A DNA stretch of 6,386 nucleotides from Candidatus Bathyarchaeota archaeon (GTDB lineage Archaea; Thermoproteota; Bathyarchaeia; TCS64). The stretch is from NCBI GenBank assembly GCA_030608725.1, contig JAUWDP010000066.1:1-6386 (forward strand), given 5' to 3'. The notes below the pieces were generated by a model. The model saw nothing but the letters and a program-made list of their open reading frames with translations. It was not told where the DNA came from and did no database searches. Made by a program: the position numbers and the translations under genes. Below, in pieces: positions 5,039 to 6,386 of the stretch. Numbering within the stretch: the stretch's first letter is position 1; every line of letters begins with the position of its first letter.

Positions 5039-5506
5039 ATGAAGAGGATAATCGTCGAGGCCATCGAGTGCGCTGGGTGCAGAGTCTGCGAATTGGCGTG
5101 CTCCTACGGCCACGAGGGGAGGTTCAGCCCGAGCCTCTCCCGCATCACCGTCATCAAGGAGGACAAGCACGGCCTCGACTACCCCCTCTACTGCCGCCAG
5201 TGCGAATCATGCCCCCCCGTATCCACGTGCCCCACGGGAGCCCTCTCCAAGACCACAGAGGGCACAGTCGCAGTCGACCAGGAGGCATGCATAGGCTGCG
5301 GGAGCTGCGTGACGGCGTGCAACTACGATGCGATCAAGCTTGACGCCTCTTCGAGGCCCCTCATCTGCGACCTCTGCGGGGGGGAGCCGGAGTGCGTCAA
5401 GAAGTGTCCGACGAATGCCCTCAGGTTCGAGGAGTCAGGTGTGTTCACCGAGACCCTGGAGGACGCATTCTCTAGGCTGAGGACGGAGTGGAACATAATT
5501 GACTGA
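5039..5506 (+). CDS. Polyferredoxin-like 4x[4Fe-4S] protein, partner of the oxidoreductase
   Basis: A 155-residue soluble iron-sulfur protein with 16 cysteines in four groups: Cys11, 14, 17, 21; Cys52, 55, 58, 64; Cys84, 87, 90, 94; and Cys110, 113, 119, 123. Three groups have cysteine-proline or ferredoxin-style endings (CPTGAL, CNYDAI, CPTNAL), and the set is enough for four [4Fe-4S] clusters. There is no signal peptide or Tat motif, so it should act in the cytoplasm. Proteins of this kind serve as electron-transfer subunits of AOR-family enzymes such as archaeal WOR5 and the BamB/BamC type. The next gene starts inside this one, supporting a stoichiometric complex. The start ATG 5039 has only a distant AAGGAAG upstream (5020-5026). 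Transcription may continue from the dehydratase gene. Confidence 0.9.
   Translation: MKRIIVEAIECAGCRVCELACSYGHEGRFSPSLSRITVIKEDKHGLDYPLYCRQCESCPPVSTCPTGALSKTTEGTVAVDQEACIGCGSCVTACNYDAIKLDASSRPLICDLCGGEPECVKKCPTNALRFEESGVFTETLEDAFSRLRTEWNIID
5485..5491 (+). promoter_or_regulatory. Ribosome-binding site of the oxidoreductase gene
   Basis: GGAGTGG lies inside the end of the polyferredoxin gene, 7 bases before the TTG at 5499. The same GGAGTGG precedes the cupin start at 2000, which supports its use as a variant Shine-Dalgarno sequence here and settles the otherwise weak TTG start. Confidence 0.5.
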
Positions 5507-6386
5507 ACTCGGCGGCTACGCGGGCAAGATCCTCAGGATCAACCTCACCAAGAGGGAGGCCAAGACTGTCGACCTCGACAAGAGCCTGGCGTCCCAGTTC
5601 CTGGGGGGCAGGGGCTTCAACTCGAAGCTGCTCTACGATGCTGTGGGCCCGGACACTGACCCCCTCGGCCCCGAGAACATGCTCATGTTCGCCACCGGGC
5701 CCCTCGTGGGCACGATGTTCCCCACGGCCAGCAGGTTCAACATCTCCGCCAAGTCCCCCCAGACCGGCATCCTGGGGGACACCAACGCTGGGGGCCACCT
5801 CGCCTCCGAGATCAAGTTCGCGGGGTATGACCAGATCGTCCTCCAAGGGAGGAGCAACGACTCTGTCTATGTCTTCGTGAACGACGGGGAGGTCGAGTTC
5901 AGGGACGCCTCCCACCTGAGGGGGAAGGACGTCTACGAGACCGACGACATCATCAAGGACGACCTAGGGGACAGGAGGGTTCAAACGGCCATCGCCGGAC
6001 CGGCGGCTGAGAACGGAGTGAAGTTCGCCGGGGTCTTCGCGAACCTGATGAGGGCCGCCTCCCGGACGGGGATGGGCACCGTGATGGCGTCGAAGGGCGT
6101 CAAGGCCCTAGCGATCCGCGGGACGGGCTCCATTGAGGTCGCCCACCCGAAAAAGTTCGAGAGGCTCGTCGACGAGATAACGGAGGAGATCTACAGCCAC
6201 GAGCAGTACGAGGGGAGGAGGCGTATGGGGACGACCCGGATACTCCTCATGGCCAACGCCATGGGCTTCCTGCCCACCCGCCACTACACTTCGGGGATAT
6301 TCGAGCACGCCGAGGAGGTGAGCGGGGAGAGGCTGGCCGAGGAGTTCAACGTCAAGAGCAGGGGCTGCTTCGCCTGCACCATCCCC
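5499..6386 (+). CDS. aor: Aldehyde ferredoxin oxidoreductase family protein, N-terminal part
   Basis: The first 296 residues of a tungsten (or molybdenum) bis-pterin oxidoreductase of the AOR family, which usually oxidises aldehydes to carboxylic acids with ferredoxin as acceptor in the cytoplasm. Visible are GGYAGKILRINLT at the start, the GGRGFNSKLLYD pterin-binding segment at about 34-45, and ATGPLVGTMFPTASRF followed by SPQTGILGDTNAGG in the N-terminal domain. IAGPAAENGVKFAG and RTGMGTVMASKGVKALAIRG come next, then GCFACTIP with Cys290 and Cys293, the first two ligands of the [4Fe-4S] cluster. The window ends one codon before the expected third cysteine; the full family length is about 600 residues. 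TTG 5499 is the only usable start, since TAA at 5496-5498 closes the frame. It overlaps the polyferredoxin gene by 8 bases. The substrate cannot be told. Confidence 0.93.
   Translation, partial: MTELGGYAGKILRINLTKREAKTVDLDKSLASQFLGGRGFNSKLLYDAVGPDTDPLGPENMLMFATGPLVGTMFPTASRFNISAKSPQTGILGDTNAGGHLASEIKFAGYDQIVLQGRSNDSVYVFVNDGEVEFRDASHLRGKDVYETDDIIKDDLGDRRVQTAIAGPAAENGVKFAGVFANLMRAASRTGMGTVMASKGVKALAIRGTGSIEVAHPKKFERLVDEITEEIYSHEQYEGRRRMGTTRILLMANAMGFLPTRHYTSGIFEHAEEVSGERLAEEFNVKSRGCFACTIP

Overview
The window reads as a compact, GC-rich archaeal chromosome segment. Several AT-rich TATA-like boxes lie about 22-27 nt upstream of start codons, which suggests leaderless or short-leader transcription. 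Arginine is mostly AGG, and the gene families fit an anaerobe, possibly thermophilic: a tungsten-type aldehyde oxidoreductase with a polyferredoxin partner, archaeal-type PfkB kinase, nucleoside hydrolase and DsrEFH. The lineage cannot be fixed from the sequence. A member of the Thermoproteota/TACK side is only a guess.

Region 1 (about 96-1038, + strand): three small genes in the order DsrE-DsrF-DsrH (TusD-TusC-TusB), the subunits of a cytoplasmic sulfur-relay complex. The first gene appears to start at an ACG codon. Upstream lies a possible promoter, or alternatively the tail of another gene.

Region 2 (1035-2000, - strand): a small winged-helix protein whose stop codon overlaps that of DsrH, an acylphosphatase with both catalytic residues, and a one-domain cupin with a complete metal-ligand set.

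Region 3 (2076-3982, - strand): a nucleoside hydrolase translationally coupled (TGATG) to a PfkB-family kinase. Together they look like a nucleoside salvage pair: nucleoside to base plus ribose, then ribose to a sugar phosphate.

Region 4 (4034-6386, + strand): a PLP-dependent threonine/serine dehydratase without an ACT regulatory domain, transcribed divergently from the nucleoside hydrolase across one AT-rich element. It is followed by a 16-cysteine polyferredoxin and the N-terminal 296 residues of an aldehyde ferredoxin oxidoreductase. The oxidoreductase starts at TTG inside the ferredoxin gene and is cut by the window edge between the second and the expected third cluster cysteine.

The window is gene-dense, with no gene-free stretch over 300 bases. 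I saw no RNA gene, CRISPR array, insertion sequence or phage gene. Nothing is clearly a new system. The most interesting points are the ACG start of the DsrE gene, the oxidoreductase/polyferredoxin pair of unknown substrate, and the shared divergent promoter.
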